Source: JBFMAE01 sp040756085 (lineage in GTDB: Bacteria; Desulfobacterota; BSN033; UBA1163). Taken from it: a stretch of DNA of 37,527 nt. The number at the start of each line of letters is the position of its first letter. The first letter of the stretch is position 1. Both the position numbers and the translations under genes were made by a program. This document shows positions 8,398-15,723 of this stretch, in pieces. Location of the stretch: the NCBI GenBank assembly GCA_040756085.1, contig JBFMAE010000405.1:1-37527 (forward strand), read 5' to 3'. The notes under the pieces are model-generated. The model ran no database searches. It saw only the letters and a program-made list of their open reading frames with translations, and was not told the origin of the DNA.

Positions 8398-9932
8398 GGT
8401 TCTTCTCCTTTCCGATTTAAATATTTTTCCCTCAACACCGTCTTGAGGACCTTTCCTGAGGGATTCCTGGGAAGGTCTTCGACAAACTCAACCGATCTGG
8501 GTTTCTTATAACTGGCAAGATTATTTTTACAGTATTCGATCACCTCCTCCCCTTTCATCTTATCCCCCTTTTTTAAGACGACGAAGGCCTTCACCGACTC
8601 TCCCCAAATCGGATCAGGGATCCCGATCACTGCCACATCCTGAATCTTGGGGTGATGATAGAGCACCTCCTCGATCTCCCGGGGATAGATATTCTCCCCT
8701 CCGCTGACGATCATATCCTTCTTTCGGTCGACGATATAAACAGATCCTTCCTCGTCCATGCAAGCGAGATCCCCTGTGTGGAGCCATCCGCCCCTGAGAG
8801 CCTCGCGTGTCGCCTTTCTGTCTTTATAATACCCCTTCATCACATTGGGGCCCCGGCAGATCAATTCGCCCACCCCTCCCACTGGAACCTCTCTTTCCTG
8901 ATCATCCACGATCCTCACCTCCAAGAAGGGAAGGGGAGGGCCGACACACGCCCTCTTTCGAAGGGAGTCCTTTGCCTTGAGGATCGTAATGCTGGGAGAG
9001 GCCTCCGTGCAACCATAGACATCATAAACGCCATGGGCATTGGGAAAGAATTTTAACAATCTCTCTTTGGTCTCATCGGGAAGGATGGAAGCCCCGGTCG
9101 TACATTTGGTGACGGAGCGGGTATCGTATTTTTCCACATCCGGGAGAGCAAGCAGGAGATGATACACGGCGGGTGCCCCTGAGATCACATTTACTTTCTC
9201 TTTTTCGATGATCTCCATCACACCCCGGGGTTCGAAGCGCTTGATGAGGATGCTCGTCCCGGCCATGGCCACCCGGACGGTGAAGTGATTATTCAGGGCG
9301 GCGGTGTGGTAAAGGGGCCCAATGACCAGGGAAATCTCTCCCTCTTTGTCCTCCCTGCCCGTTATGGTGTTGATGAGATTCCACAGGATGTTCCCATGAG
9401 TGATAAGCGCACCTTTCGGTCTTCCTGTTGTTCCGGAGGTATACATCAGTTGGCACTCATCTTTTTCGGAAAGACGAACGGATGGTTCTCTATTTTCGGA
9501 TTTCTCCAGAAGCCTCTCATAATCATGAGCATCCCTCACGCGGTCTCCTATGGAGATAAAATTCTTAATCCGATGGGGCTGGGACCGGATGGTATTGACC
9601 AGGTCTGAAAATTCTTCCCCAAACACAAAGAAGTGAGCATCGGAATGATCCAGGATATATCGAACCTCATCCGGGGCGAAACGAAAATTGATGGGGGTGA
9701 AAACCCCGCCCGCCTTGGCCGTCCCCCAATAGGCTTCTACGAAATGGTTTGAATTGAAAAGCAGGACAGCGACCTTCTCCCCTTTTCTCAAACCCAATCG
9801 GAGAAGGGAGTGGGCGAATCGATTGACACGTCCATTAAATTCCTGATAGGTGAACCGCTTCTCCTCAAATAGAATGGCAATCCGTTCAGGAAATTTGTTG
9901 GCCGTAAGGGTGAGAATTTGGCCTACATCCAT
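8394..9932 (-). CDS. AMP-forming acyl-CoA synthetase (first gene of the operon)
   Basis: This 512-residue ANL-superfamily ligase has all expected motifs: P-loop YTSGTTGRPKGALITHG at about 164-180, YGCTEASP near 310, HTGDLACMDEEG near 386, the hinge VDRKKDMIVSGGENIYPREIE, and the canonical catalytic lysine in PRNPSGKVLK near residue 497. It resembles medium/long-chain fatty acid or aromatic acid CoA ligases; the sequence does not settle which. It is the promoter-proximal gene of the operon and is coupled to the TAXI binding protein gene. With the second ligase downstream, the operon holds two acid-activating enzymes, probably for different steps or substrates. Confidence 0.9.
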   Translation of the reverse strand: MDVGQILTLTANKFPERIAILFEEKRFTYQEFNGRVNRFAHSLLRLGLRKGEKVAVLLFNSNHFVEAYWGTAKAGGVFTPINFRFAPDEVRYILDHSDAHFFVFGEEFSDLVNTIRSQPHRIKNFISIGDRVRDAHDYERLLEKSENREPSVRLSEKDECQLMYTSGTTGRPKGALITHGNILWNLINTITGREDKEGEISLVIGPLYHTAALNNHFTVRVAMAGTSILIKRFEPRGVMEIIEKEKVNVISGAPAVYHLLLALPDVEKYDTRSVTKCTTGASILPDETKERLLKFFPNAHGVYDVYGCTEASPSITILKAKDSLRKRACVGPPLPFLEVRIVDDQEREVPVGGVGELICRGPNVMKGYYKDRKATREALRGGWLHTGDLACMDEEGSVYIVDRKKDMIVSGGENIYPREIEEVLYHHPKIQDVAVIGIPDPIWGESVKAFVVLKKGDKMKGEEVIEYCKNNLASYKKPRSVEFVEDLPRNPSGKVLKTVLREKYLNRKGEEP

Positions 9933-9956
9933 AAGGGTCTTCTTCTTTTTTACAAG

Positions 9957-9985
9957 AATCTATTAAAAATCAAAGGATCCGTCAA
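9957..9985 (-). promoter_or_regulatory. Promoter of the ligase/TRAP/dehydrogenase operon
   Basis: On the minus strand, TTGACG (9980-9985) and TAGATT (9957-9962) are separated by exactly 17 bp and lie 25 bp before the ATG of the first ligase gene. The -35 box is only 5 bp from the -35 box of a divergent promoter on the other strand. Confidence 0.7.
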
Positions 9986-9990
9986 GTAAG

Positions 9991-10019
9991 TTGACAAAAG
10001 AGGCAATTTTCGATATCTT
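9991..10019 (+). promoter_or_regulatory. Divergent promoter of the gamma-carbonic anhydrase gene
   Basis: TTGACA (9991-9996), a 17-bp spacer and TATCTT (10014-10019) form a good promoter 35 bp before the ATG at 10054. Together with the minus-strand promoter, the sequence GTCAA-N5-TTGAC forms a symmetrical pair of -35 boxes at 9981-9995. A single regulator or polymerase competition could act on both directions. Confidence 0.68.
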
Positions 10020-10053
10020 CTCATCCGCCTAAACTGCGGAGAGGGGTTAAAAA

Positions 10054-10578
10054 ATGATTACGGAATTTAGAGGAAAATATCCTAAGGTTGATCCAACCGC
10101 CTTTATCGCTGAAAATGCGATGGTCATTGGTGATGTGGAGATAGGTTCGGGGAGCAATATCTGGTTTTACAGCATCGTCCGAGGAGATCAGAACTATATC
10201 CGGATTGGGTCAAACTGCAACATCCAAGATGCCTGTATCCTTCATGTGGAAAATGATCTTCCCCTAATCATTGGAAATAATGTAGCATTGGGCCATCGAG
10301 TGGTGGCCCATGGATGCAATATTGGAAGGAGCTCCTTGATCGGAATTGGTGCCCTCGTGCTAAATGGGGCTGAAATTGGAGAAGAATCCATCATCGGTGC
10401 AGGATCAGTGGTCACGCCCCATAGTATTATCCCGCCAAGAACCTTAGCCTTGGGAAGTCCCGCAAAACCGGTCCGACCTCTTAAAGAGAAAGATTTCGAA
10501 TTGATCCGGCAAACCATAAAGAACTACCAAGATTTAAAGGAGATTTATCAATCCTTTCCCAGCAATAGGGAGAAATGA
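10054..10578 (+). CDS. Gamma-class carbonic anhydrase-like protein
   Basis: This 174-residue left-handed beta-helix protein is built from hexapeptide repeats (for example IGDVEIGSGSNIW and IGRSSLIGIGALV). The three zinc ligands of gamma-carbonic anhydrases are present: H64 (LHVE), H81 and H86 (GHRVVAHG). The last two have the five-residue spacing seen in Methanosarcina Cam. The reaction would be interconversion of CO2 and bicarbonate. The long acidic loop of Cam is absent, as in the short YrdA/PaaY-like forms, so activity is not certain. It faces the catabolic operon, which may release CO2 through the UbiD-like decarboxylase, but a functional link is only inferred. Confidence 0.88.
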   Translation: MITEFRGKYPKVDPTAFIAENAMVIGDVEIGSGSNIWFYSIVRGDQNYIRIGSNCNIQDACILHVENDLPLIIGNNVALGHRVVAHGCNIGRSSLIGIGALVLNGAEIGEESIIGAGSVVTPHSIIPPRTLALGSPAKPVRPLKEKDFELIRQTIKNYQDLKEIYQSFPSNREK

Positions 10579-10660
10579 CAATAAGACTTTCTCAGTAACA
10601 GCGTTTGGAATCTTCTGGCCCAAAATTTGCTTAATATCTTTTCGTTTTTTGATATATTAA

Positions 10661-10792
10661 AGGAACCTTAAATACATGCGTGCCTTTGCATCGGCTTGGC
10701 CAGAGCGCCACATTGTGCAAGAGGTCCTTGCACAAATTACATGGTACCATTTAATAGCTCTGAGGCAGAACAGATGGTATCACAAAATGTGA
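10661..10792 (+). pseudogene. Shard of a DUF1016/YhcG-type nuclease gene
   Basis: The frame starting at 10661 reads RNLKYMRAFASAWPERHIVQ followed by EVLAQITWYH. This resembles the conserved segment of DUF1016 (YhcG, PDDEXK nuclease superfamily) proteins just before their nuclease domain. It has no start, is preceded by a stop and ends at TGA 10790. From about 10741 the same DNA is read in another frame as the tail of an ORF6N protein, so homology switches family without any intact gene. It is a decayed fragment. The family call is from memory of the motif and needs a profile search. Confidence 0.55.
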
Positions 10793-11157
10793 TACCACAT
10801 AAAAAGTATTTCGGCGGGTCACTCCCTTATGCGTTTACAGAACAAGGTGTAGCAATGCTATCGAGTGTATTGAACAGCGAGAGAGCCATTAAGGTAAATA
10901 TTGAAATCATGAGGGCATTTGTCAGACTCCGGCAGTTACTTGCCTCAAATAAGGAGCTTGCTATAAGGCTGGATGAGCTCGAAAAGAAATATGATGCCCA
11001 GTTTAGGGTAGTCTTTAATGCCATCCGGGAGTTAATGAGGCAGCAAGAACCCGCACCTCCCAAGAAACGAATAGGGTTCTTGGTGGAAGAACCGCGTGTG
11101 CCCTACGAATCCTCAAGAAGATCTAAAAAAAGGAACAAAAATTTTATGGTGCTTTGA
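10741..11157 (+). pseudogene. C-terminal part of an ORF6N-domain protein
   Basis: From about 10741 the frame reads SQNVIPHKKYFGGSLPYAFT then EQGVAMLSSVLNSERAIKVN. This is the end of an ORF6N domain, a DNA-binding module common in phage and mobile-element antirepressor-like proteins. It continues through a coiled-coil (LDELEKKYDAQFRVVFNAIR) and the usual basic tail (KKRIGFL). The N-terminal half of ORF6N is missing and replaced by the DUF1016-like shard. A perfect 10-bp inverted repeat lies in the coding sequence at 10775-10797. Probably a remnant with no function. Confidence 0.7.
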
Positions 11158-11303
11158 AAGATGTTTTCGTAGTCGCAAAAATTGAAGGCGAATCAGGTTA
11201 CATCAACCTGAAAGGAATGCGTCTTCGTGGGGAATACAAGAAACCGATTGAGGAAGGACGATTGTTACTGCTTTCACCTTTCAAAGAAAATCAAAACGTA
11301 ACA
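11142..11303 (+). pseudogene. Two more out-of-frame gene shards
   Basis: After a frame change in the A/T run near 11130-11145, the sequence reads FYGALKDVFVVAKIEGESGY (to about 11213). To my recall this resembles a conserved segment of restriction-modification-type adenine methyltransferases. It then reads RLRGEYKKPIEEGRLLLLSP plus FKENQN (to about 11300), which resembles DprA-like nucleotide-binding proteins. Neither shard has a start or the rest of its protein. The downstream continuation to 11570 is antisense to the truncated ferritin-like gene and is not coding. Family names here are tentative. Confidence 0.4.
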
Positions 11304-11352
11304 CAGCAGACTCAATCTCCTATCCGAATTCAAATTCACCCCCTCCCTAGCC

Positions 11353-11370
11353 CTCCCCCTCGAGGGGGAG
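11353..11370. repeat. Perfect 18-bp GC-rich palindrome
   Basis: CTCCCCCTCGAGGGGGAG is its own reverse complement and sits in a wider CCCTCCC...GAGAGGG context. Similar C-run/G-run hairpins occur around both foldback elements in this window, so this is probably an empty member of the same palindrome family. It lies just beyond the point where the ferritin-like gene loses homology. Confidence 0.7.
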
Positions 11371-11378
11371 AGAGAGGG

Positions 11379-11669
11379 TGCCATTCGAAGGATATCGGCA
11401 TAAGGCATGTCCGGTCTGAATTCAACCTCAGTCATATAGTCACTGACCTTCAGGTCGGGAATCGGCTTGATCTTTGCTTCAGCAACTTTTTCTATACTGA
11501 AATTTTCAAGCAATTTCTGGTGACCCTCCTCTTCCTTGGCCAATTCCAAAAAGAGTTCCTTCGCCCCTGAATATTTTGCTGACTGACTGACCCCCGTATA
11601 AAACTTGAAGGCCTGAATCTCTTTGTCAATGGCAAACTGAATGATCTCCTTAAATTTCTTCTCCTCCAT
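11379..11669 (-). pseudogene. Ferritin-like (rubrerythrin-type) gene, 3'-truncated
   Basis: The protein starts with a good ribosome binding site (GGAG, five bases before ATG 11669). It has the first two helices of a ferritin-like diiron domain: AIDKEIQAFKFYTGVSQSAK and LAKEEEGHQKLLENF, with one EExxH-type motif. Homology stops after MPYADILRMA (residue 97), where a second pair of helices would be expected. From 11378 the frame runs into the palindromic repeat and the shard mosaic, ending only at 11274. A four-helix diiron site cannot be completed by one chain. It is either a broken gene or, less likely, a half-domain that pairs as a dimer. Confidence 0.7.
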
Positions 11670-11800
11670 AAGCGCTCCTTTCTATTCCTACTTCCTTTTA
11701 AATGATTTCTCCCACTCAGATCCTAAACCCCGTCCCATTCTAACATACATTTTGATTTGATTTTAGATTTTTCAATCTACAATCCGCAATCCGAAATCCC

Positions 11801-11862
11801 CTCACCCTTCCCATCTCCCCCTGCCTACCGGCAGGCAGGCATTGGGGAGATGGCGGGGTGAG
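11801..11862. repeat. Nested hairpin, palindrome within a palindrome
   Basis: The outer arms CATCTCCCC (11812-11820) and GGGGAGATG (11844-11852) are perfect complements. They are extended by CTCACC (11801) and GGTGAG (to 11862). The loop contains a second inverted repeat made of CCTGCC and GGCAGG units around TACCGG. It ends 4 bp from the stop of the minus-strand rubrerythrin-like gene and may end its transcription, though no T-run follows. The CCTGCC...GGCAGG unit recurs at 18134-18170. Confidence 0.65.
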
Positions 11863-11865
11863 GAC

Positions 11866-12492
11866 TCAGTCTCCCCAACTCCAGAGACCGGTATTGTGAA
11901 GGCTATAGTACTGATCGTTTAGCAGCTTCTCATGGAGAGCCTCCTCATCGGCTAAACGTTTGCACATATCTTTTCCCCGTGGGTCTTTCGTTAACTCAGC
12001 CAACGATCGATAGTAGGCGTGAGCTTTTTTCTCCTCTCGGATCGCTATTTTCAAAGCATCCATATCGGTGAGCTGGTCCTGGCCTTTAGATTTCTCCGCC
12101 TTCAAAGGAAAGGTCTTCTTCTTAAGGGTCGTCCCTTCGTAGAGAATCCACTCCCCCTTCTCCTGAAGCGATTTGAGGAGGTTTTTCAGCCTCTGATAAT
12201 GATTCATTTCGAATTCGGAAAGTTGCTGAAACATATCCCTCCCTTTGGGGTTTTTTGTCATCTTGGCAGCTTTCGAATAAGTCTGATGGGCTTCTTTCTC
12301 CGCTTCCATCGCCACTTTTACCGCCTTGATATCCTCGCGCTCCATCCATGGTAGCTCTTTTCCGCAGGTTTTGCATGAAAGTTTTTTCTCTCTTTTGATG
12401 ACATCCGCTACATTCTCAAACCCCTCAAGAGTCATATCCGCTTCAGCACCACAATGCTGACACGTATAAGTCTCTTTCACACTCTTGCCCAT
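11866..12492 (-). CDS. Rubrerythrin-like protein with N-terminal zinc ribbon
   Basis: From the ATG at 12492 (AAGGAG six bases upstream; an earlier ATG at 12498 is too close to it) the protein has 208 residues. An N-terminal zinc ribbon (CQHCG near residue 12 and CKTCG near 40) precedes a ferritin-like four-helix domain. Its metal motifs are MEAEKEAHQTY, EFEMNHYQRL, REEKKAHAYY and DEEALHEKLL. The order, with the metal-binding knuckle first, is the reverse of classical rubrerythrin. Related proteins reduce peroxide in anaerobes. It sits with a DJ-1/PfpI gene and an Fe-S flavoprotein gene on the same strand, suggesting an oxidative-stress cluster. Confidence 0.82.
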   Translation of the reverse strand: MGKSVKETYTCQHCGAEADMTLEGFENVADVIKREKKLSCKTCGKELPWMEREDIKAVKVAMEAEKEAHQTYSKAAKMTKNPKGRDMFQQLSEFEMNHYQRLKNLLKSLQEKGEWILYEGTTLKKKTFPLKAEKSKGQDQLTDMDALKIAIREEKKAHAYYRSLAELTKDPRGKDMCKRLADEEALHEKLLNDQYYSLHNTGLWSWGD

Positions 12493-12511
12493 GGTCATCT
12501 CCTTTCCAACA

Positions 12512-13033
12512 TCATTTGGCCAATGCCTCGATCATCTCCCTGCAGAATGCAGGCAGATCATCGGGTTTCCTCGAAGTGATCAGGTTACCGTCTCTGACGA
12601 CCTCCTCATCCACATAGGTTGCTCCGGCATTGACCATATCGTCCTTGATTGCAAAGAAGCCGGTCACCTTCTTCCCCTTTAACATTCCGGCGGAGACGAG
12701 CATCCAGCCCGCATGGCAGATGGCTGCGATTACTTTTCCCTTCTGATGGGCCTCTCTGACAATCCTGACCATCTCTGGATAGCGTCTCATCATATCCGGT
12801 GCATAGCCTCCAGGGATGACCACACCATCATATTTTGACATATCGATCTCTTTCGCTTCTTTATCCACTTCTACAGGATACCCGTATTTTCCAGTGAAGG
12901 TTCGGCTGCTTCCCGATCCCACCACCGTGACATCAGCCCCTTCCTCTTTCAATCGATAATAAGGGACCCAAAGTTCCAGATCCTGGTAGAGGTTCTCTGC
13001 AAGGAGAACAACCTTTTTCCCTTTGAGTCGCAT
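12512..13033 (-). CDS. DJ-1/PfpI family protein
   Basis: The 173-residue protein covers a single DJ-1/PfpI domain. The nucleophile elbow is AAICHAGW with C106-H107, and VVIPGGYAPD lies at 71-80. Family members act as intracellular peptidases or as deglycases/glyoxalases protecting from reactive aldehydes and oxidants; the sequence cannot tell which. It starts 19 bp upstream of the rubrerythrin-like gene on the same strand. Its start lies within the 3' part of a broken rubredoxin-like frame. The neighbourhood supports a stress-protection role. Confidence 0.9.
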   Translation of the reverse strand: MRLKGKKVVLLAENLYQDLELWVPYYRLKEEGADVTVVGSGSSRTFTGKYGYPVEVDKEAKEIDMSKYDGVVIPGGYAPDMMRRYPEMVRIVREAHQKGKVIAAICHAGWMLVSAGMLKGKKVTGFFAIKDDMVNAGATYVDEEVVRDGNLITSRKPDDLPAFCREMIEALAK

Positions 13034-13122
13034 CTTGTTTTTCTCCTTTCCATTTCTTTAATATTTAAAACGGTATCCGCAGCAAAGGTATAACCGCAAT
13101 TAGAACATTTCCATTGAGTCAT
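12949..13122 (-). pseudogene. Truncated rubredoxin/zinc-knuckle protein running into the DJ-1 gene
   Basis: A strong ribosome binding site (GGAGGT, seven bases before ATG 13122) precedes MTQWKCSNCGYTFAAD, the first half of a rubredoxin-like knuckle (CxxCGYTF). The second CPxCG knuckle is absent. Instead the frame passes through the ribosome binding site and start of the DJ-1 gene and ends at 12949 after 57 residues. A deletion that fused this start to the DJ-1 leader explains the layout. The strong start suggests it is still translated, perhaps as a short peptide coupling to the DJ-1 gene. Confidence 0.55.
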
Positions 13123-13162
13123 TGAATTCACCTCCCCTCTTTAGTAATGAGTTTGGAGTTAA

Positions 13163-13211
13163 GAGTTCGGAGAATTTTCTAAATAATTATTAATTTTTTT
13201 ACTCCGAACTC
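13163..13211. repeat. Inverted repeat after the flavoprotein gene
   Basis: Perfect 10-bp arms GAGTTCGGAG (13163-13172) and CTCCGAACTC (13202-13211) flank an AT-rich 29-bp spacer. It lies directly beyond the stop of the minus-strand flavoprotein gene. It could act as a weak terminator, but the loop is long. Partial extra copies of CTCCGAAC follow at 13210-13230. Confidence 0.6.
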
Positions 13212-13215
13212 CGAA

Positions 13216-13815
13216 CTAATGACTCCGAACTTTTATTCGGTCTTCATAAATGAGTTTCCTTCCAGCCTCAAAGGCATGTTGGAGGGCATCGGGATGCTTT
13301 AGGATATCCTCCTTTGCATCGATTCCCCGGAAGACCAATTCGCCTATATATTCGGCGTTGAGGACATCAAAAAAATATTTGGTAGTCAAAATCGCTCCCT
13401 CAAAAACTCTCTGCCCCTTCGTTCCGCCCACAGAGATCAGAAACCCCTTTCGCCTCTTTCCCTCCTTACCCAGAGATGGATCTTTCACTAGGTACTTTCT
13501 TGCCCAGAAGGCCTGAGTTCGGTCCACGAGGGCTTTGGCCCAGGCGGTGATGCCATAAAAGAAGATGGGCGAGGCGAGGATGATGACATCTGCCTCCAGC
13601 AGCTTCGGGTAGATCTTCTGCATATCATCAAGGATGACACATTCCCCGGTCCGGTCACATCCGTGGCATTCTTTGCACGGGGTGATCGTGAAATCAGTGA
13701 TAAAGAGGCGCTCTACCTCTGCTCCTTCTGCCTTCGCTCCTTTGAGGGCTTCTTCCAAAAGGAGCTCCGTGTTACCTCCTCTTCTCGGACTGCCAAAAAT
13801 TCCTAAAACCTTCAT
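13216..13815 (-). CDS. Iron-sulfur flavoprotein / NADPH-dependent FMN reductase family
   Basis: The 199-residue flavodoxin-fold protein begins with the FMN phosphate loop GSPRRGGNTE (residues 8-17). It has a compact cysteine cluster C47-x2-C50-x2-C53-x5-C59, the pattern of archaeal and clostridial iron-sulfur flavoproteins that hold a 4Fe-4S cluster. SPIFFYGITAWAKALVDRTQ at about 82-101 is the second flavin-contacting region. These enzymes pass electrons from ferredoxin or NAD(P)H to oxygen, peroxide or quinones. The neighbours (rubrerythrin-like, DJ-1) suggest detoxification. Whether the cluster is really bound cannot be seen from the sequence. Confidence 0.85.
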   Translation of the reverse strand: MKVLGIFGSPRRGGNTELLLEEALKGAKAEGAEVERLFITDFTITPCKECHGCDRTGECVILDDMQKIYPKLLEADVIILASPIFFYGITAWAKALVDRTQAFWARKYLVKDPSLGKEGKRRKGFLISVGGTKGQRVFEGAILTTKYFFDVLNAEYIGELVFRGIDAKEDILKHPDALQHAFEAGRKLIYEDRIKVRSH

Positions 13816-13852
13816 CGAACTCTCCTATCATATCTAATCTCTCCAATTCCAC

Positions 13853-13881
13853 GTAGGGAACGGTTTGAAACCGTTCCCTAC
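13853..13881. repeat. 29-bp perfect inverted repeat
   Basis: GTAGGGAACGGTTT and AAACCGTTCCCTAC are 14-bp perfect arms around one central base. It lies between the MidA-type gene and the flavoprotein gene on the minus strand, followed on the plus strand by A5. It resembles a dispersed intergenic hairpin; it may also end transcription of the MidA operon. No second copy was seen in the window. Confidence 0.7.
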
Positions 13882-13966
13882 AAAAAGGGGAAGGGGGTTT
13901 TCATATCCATGGGATTGAACCAAGCTCCCTTAAACCATCCAACTGGGGTTTCTCGATCCCTTTGTG

Positions 13967-15073
13967 CTAGATCAGCACCTTAAAAACCTCACCCAACCCA
14001 GCTTCCGGTTCAATCAGGTGCTTCAATGAAAGTCTCAATCGGAGTCCATCCAATTCAGATATTTTACTTCCCAACGACTCCATTTCCTGAAGTATACCCA
14101 ACCCCATGAGGAATTGGTACTGGGGGACGAGGCCGGTGAAGTGGAGACCTATCTCTTCACCCTTCCTGATCAGGCCGGTGAAGTTAATATGGGAAGTAAT
14201 GTCCTGTTCTCCCAATCTCTCATAAGGATTTTCTGAAATCTGATGTTTGTGATAACAAAGAAGCGTTCCCTCTCGACGATGTGGAGCATAAAGTTCACCA
14301 GAGAGATAGCCGTAATCGATCGTTAAAACAAAACCCCTTTTCAAAGATCGGCTTACTTTTTCCATCCACTCCAGGGCATTTAAATTCACCTCTGACTTCT
14401 GGCCTTCTTGGAGAGTGATGTCCATGGATCTGAGGTAGTTAGAAATCCGTGGATCGGAGAGTTCTTCCCACCGCTCCTCCAATTGGCCGTTATGATGGGT
14501 GACATAGACCTCTTTCAAATTCCCCTGATCGAGAACCACTCTGCGAACAGGAAAGGCATCAACCAGTTCATTGGAGAGGAAGCAGCCCTGGATTTGAATT
14601 TTACCATTTTCAAACTCTTCCGGATCCCTCCAGATGATCTTTCCCTCTCTTTCCTGCTCAGCCAGTCTTTCTTTCTGTTCTTTTAAAAAATGGGGAGCAG
14701 TTTCAAAGAGGTGATAGTTGAGCCGGTGGTAGAAAGGAGGTGCATTTGTTTTCGCCCAATTCAGGATATCCTCACAGAGAAACCCTCTTCCTGCTCCCAT
14801 TTCAACCACATCAAAGGTCTCCCCTCCAAGGATCTCCGACATCTGGGAGAATTGTTTTCCGATCAATTGGCCAAAGAGGGGATGAACGCAGGGGCTTGTA
14901 TAATAATCCCCCTCTTTACCGATGGTTGTTCCCTTTGACCGGTAATAGCCATATTCCGGATGATAGAGACACCATTCCATGAATTGAGAGAAGGGAATGG
15001 GGCCTCTTTCATCGATTTGAGAGAGAATGAATTTTCTCAGCCCTTCATCCCCGTTCTGATTTGCTTTTTCCAT
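13967..15073 (-). CDS. SAM-dependent methyltransferase, MidA/NDUFAF7 family
   Basis: From ATG 15073 the protein has 368 residues and begins like other family members (ILSQIDERGPIPFSQFMEWC, then LYHPEYGYYRSKG...GDYYTSP). The SAM-binding motif VVEMGAGRGFLCEDIL follows, with SNELVDAFPVRRV further on. In mitochondria the family methylates an arginine of a complex I subunit; bacterial members are widespread but their targets are mostly unknown. A longer frame to 15121 exists, but the family start is at 15073. The gene overlaps the upstream degenerate-receiver gene by 37 bp, suggesting co-transcription from the sigma-54 promoter at 15866-15882. Confidence 0.85.
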   Translation of the reverse strand: MEKANQNGDEGLRKFILSQIDERGPIPFSQFMEWCLYHPEYGYYRSKGTTIGKEGDYYTSPCVHPLFGQLIGKQFSQMSEILGGETFDVVEMGAGRGFLCEDILNWAKTNAPPFYHRLNYHLFETAPHFLKEQKERLAEQEREGKIIWRDPEEFENGKIQIQGCFLSNELVDAFPVRRVVLDQGNLKEVYVTHHNGQLEERWEELSDPRISNYLRSMDITLQEGQKSEVNLNALEWMEKVSRSLKRGFVLTIDYGYLSGELYAPHRREGTLLCYHKHQISENPYERLGEQDITSHINFTGLIRKGEEIGLHFTGLVPQYQFLMGLGILQEMESLGSKISELDGLRLRLSLKHLIEPEAGLGEVFKVLI

Positions 15074-15525
15074 ATCCAGAGGAGCTCCCTGTTGTGGTAT
15101 CCAGACTGAACCAATTCCCACCCATCTTTTCTCACGTGGAGGGAAGCCCTAACCCTGCCATGAACCACATGGGGTTCAGGAATAGGTTTGGAACGACCAT
15201 GTCCTTTACCATCCCGGATCAGCCTCACAATGCCTGAGATTCCACCATGCGATCTCAAGTTGAAGTCATTTTGAAATCCATTCAGAGGTGAGGGGAAGAT
15301 ATTGATATGAATATTTTCCCCTAAACTGTTTAATATGATTTCTCTTCCGGTGATATTTTCTACCCTGTTGAGGATAAAGATATTAAAACGCTCTTCAGAT
15401 AATAAAGCTTTGACCTGATAACCGCTATTGAGTATCACCACTTCATGGCCTTCTCTCTCCAGGCATTCTCTTAAATAATCACGACTGGTCATGTCGTGAT
15501 CAACGATACAAATTCTATCTTTCAT
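15037..15525 (-). CDS. Degenerate receiver-domain protein
   Basis: The 162-residue protein starts like a response-regulator receiver: RICIVDHDMTSRDYLRECLE (acidic pocket D9, D11) and GHEVVILNSG. The position of the phosphorylated aspartate is N53 (FNIFILNRVE), so phosphotransfer is unlikely. The second half (about 75-162) is basic and matches no domain I recognise. It is encoded 54 bp after the zinc-ribbon gene and overlaps the methyltransferase gene, so the three probably form one operon. Such pseudo-receivers can act as constitutive or protein-binding switches; that role is inferred. Confidence 0.55.
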   Translation of the reverse strand: MKDRICIVDHDMTSRDYLRECLEREGHEVVILNSGYQVKALLSEERFNIFILNRVENITGREIILNSLGENIHINIFPSPLNGFQNDFNLRSHGGISGIVRLIRDGKGHGRSKPIPEPHVVHGRVRASLHVRKDGWELVQSGYHNRELLWIWKKQIRTGMKG

Positions 15526-15579
15526 TATCCATCCTCTTCCAAGATGAGTTCACGAAGTTGATTTTCTGGAAAGGGGATG

Positions 15580-15723
15580 TCACCGCCTCTGTTCGATGCG
15601 ATTTTCGAGGATGACCTGGTCAATGATCTCTCCACAAAAGATGCATCTCCATCCGAAAAATTCTTCGCATATGCCGTAGAATTTTTCGAAGATCATGACC
15701 CCACCGCAACGTTTGCACTTCAT
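15580..15723 (-). CDS. 47-residue zinc-ribbon protein
   Basis: An excellent ribosome binding site (AGGAGG, five bases before ATG 15723) precedes MKCKRCGGVMIFEKFYG, then FGWRCIFCGEIID. Two CxxC knuckles (C3/C6 and C27/C30) make a compact zinc ribbon. The same frame is open upstream to 15882 but without a start signal, and that stretch contains the sigma-54 promoter, so the short form is chosen. It is the first gene after that promoter. Such small ribbons bind nucleic acid or proteins; no function is known to me. Confidence 0.75.
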   Translation of the reverse strand: MKCKRCGGVMIFEKFYGICEEFFGWRCIFCGEIIDQVILENRIEQRR

